Positions 63,759 through 64,000 of a stretch of DNA of 64,000 nucleotides are shown in pieces (within the stretch, counting starts at the first letter, position 1; the number at the start of each line of letters is the position of its first letter). Under the pieces are notes generated by a model. That model searched no databases and was not told the origin of the DNA. It saw only the letters and a list, made by a program, of their open reading frames with translations. The DNA is taken from positions 62,001-126,000 of the forward strand of contig CADBDH010000002.1 in assembly GCA_902793405.1 (NCBI GenBank), written 5' to 3'. This DNA comes from an uncultured Bacteroidales bacterium (GTDB lineage Bacteria > Bacteroidota > Bacteroidia > Bacteroidales > Muribaculaceae). The position numbers were made by a program, and so were the translations under genes.

Positions 63759-64000
63759 TCAATCATTTGTGCCATTGAGCAGCATGTCGACGAGAGCGGT
63801 CACGTCGGCAATGTTGATGGTGCCATCGGCTTTCACATCGGCAGCATCGGTCTTGATACCGGCAGCATCCTGGTTGACCAGATAATCGACGAGAGCCGTC
63901 ACGTCGGCGATGTTGACAGTGCCGTCACCATTCACGTCACCGACAACGGTAGTCGTGGGAGGCTCCCAACCCTGGGGAGGCTGGATGCCGATGACCATCT
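63759..64000 (-). CDS. Dockerin-ended protein, C-terminal part (5' end outside window); probable fourth C10 peptidase
   Basis: The last about 80 residues of a protein that continues beyond the window. MVIGIQPPQGW corresponds to the NEMVINVYPYEGY / NEMIIGMYPYEGY segment that precedes the dockerin in C10 copies 1 and 2. Dockerin loops DVNGDGTVNIAD and DVKADGTINIAD follow; the second has lost the usual NG of the calcium loop. By position and similarity it is probably a fourth tandem C10 peptidase, but the catalytic domain is not visible. Terminated at 63697-63718. Confidence 0.75.
   Translation of the reverse strand, partial: MVIGIQPPQGWEPPTTTVVGDVNGDGTVNIADVTALVDYLVNQDAAGIKTDAADVKADGTINIADVTALVDMLLNGTND

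Overview
The window looks like a chromosomal segment of a gut or rumen Bacteroidales bacterium (Muribaculaceae/Prevotellaceae-like). Supporting this are many promoters with the Bacteroidetes -7 element TAnnTTTG, often with a TTG-type -33 element about 20 bp upstream, few clear Shine-Dalgarno sites, a fused LpxC-FabZ protein, a KorA/KorB 2-oxoacid:ferredoxin oxidoreductase, SusE/F-like secreted domains and C10 (streptopain-type) peptidases with C-terminal dockerin modules. The family-level placement is inference. No transposase, prophage or CRISPR array is seen.

Layout. 1-6644 (+): the end of a glycan/acyl biosynthesis cluster with a partial acyl carrier protein (ACP), a FabH-like ketosynthase, a VOC protein, a GT2 glycosyltransferase, an FkbH-like HAD protein, a second ACP, a membrane acyltransferase and an EEP-family protein. 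6713-9686 (+): two lipoproteins, one predicted beta-helix and one GHL10 glycosidase. 9778-13296 (-): marC, comEC, aroE. 13517-22179 (mostly +): an MCE/MlaD protein, dnaA, a DEDDh exonuclease (-), gyrA and two paralogous TPR proteins. 22290-27591 (-): lpxD, lpxC-fabZ, lpxA (lipid A) and a B3/4-domain/Sua5/thioredoxin operon. 27787-36295: S9 peptidase, HAD phosphatase, DUF2284 protein, a dockerin-FGE protein, DMT protein, AraC regulator, metallophosphoesterase and a porin-like protein. 36404-43699 (+): mazG, topB, tRNA-Cys, recJ, recQ. 43874-49345: a large secreted protein (-) and korAB (+). 49357-58760 (-): DUF445, LolA-like, FtsK, then a small membrane protein-dxs-trkA-trkH operon. 58918-64000 (-): three complete and one cut-off C10 peptidase-dockerin paralogs, each complete copy with the same promoter architecture.

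Main points of interest: (i) the ketosynthase III + FkbH + ACP trio, a combination known from tetronate biosynthesis, here embedded in a glycan-type cluster; (ii) gyrA with an in-frame loss of about 23 residues in the winged-helix DNA-binding region, either a real deletion or an assembly error; (iii) a tandem C10 protease array with near-identical ends and diverged catalytic cores; (iv) a perfect 19-bp inverted repeat carrying two outward-facing -7 elements between the porin and mazG; (v) fully interlocked divergent promoters at 30744-30778 that predict an almost leaderless GTG-start mRNA; and (vi) a dispersed repeat with a 9-bp period.
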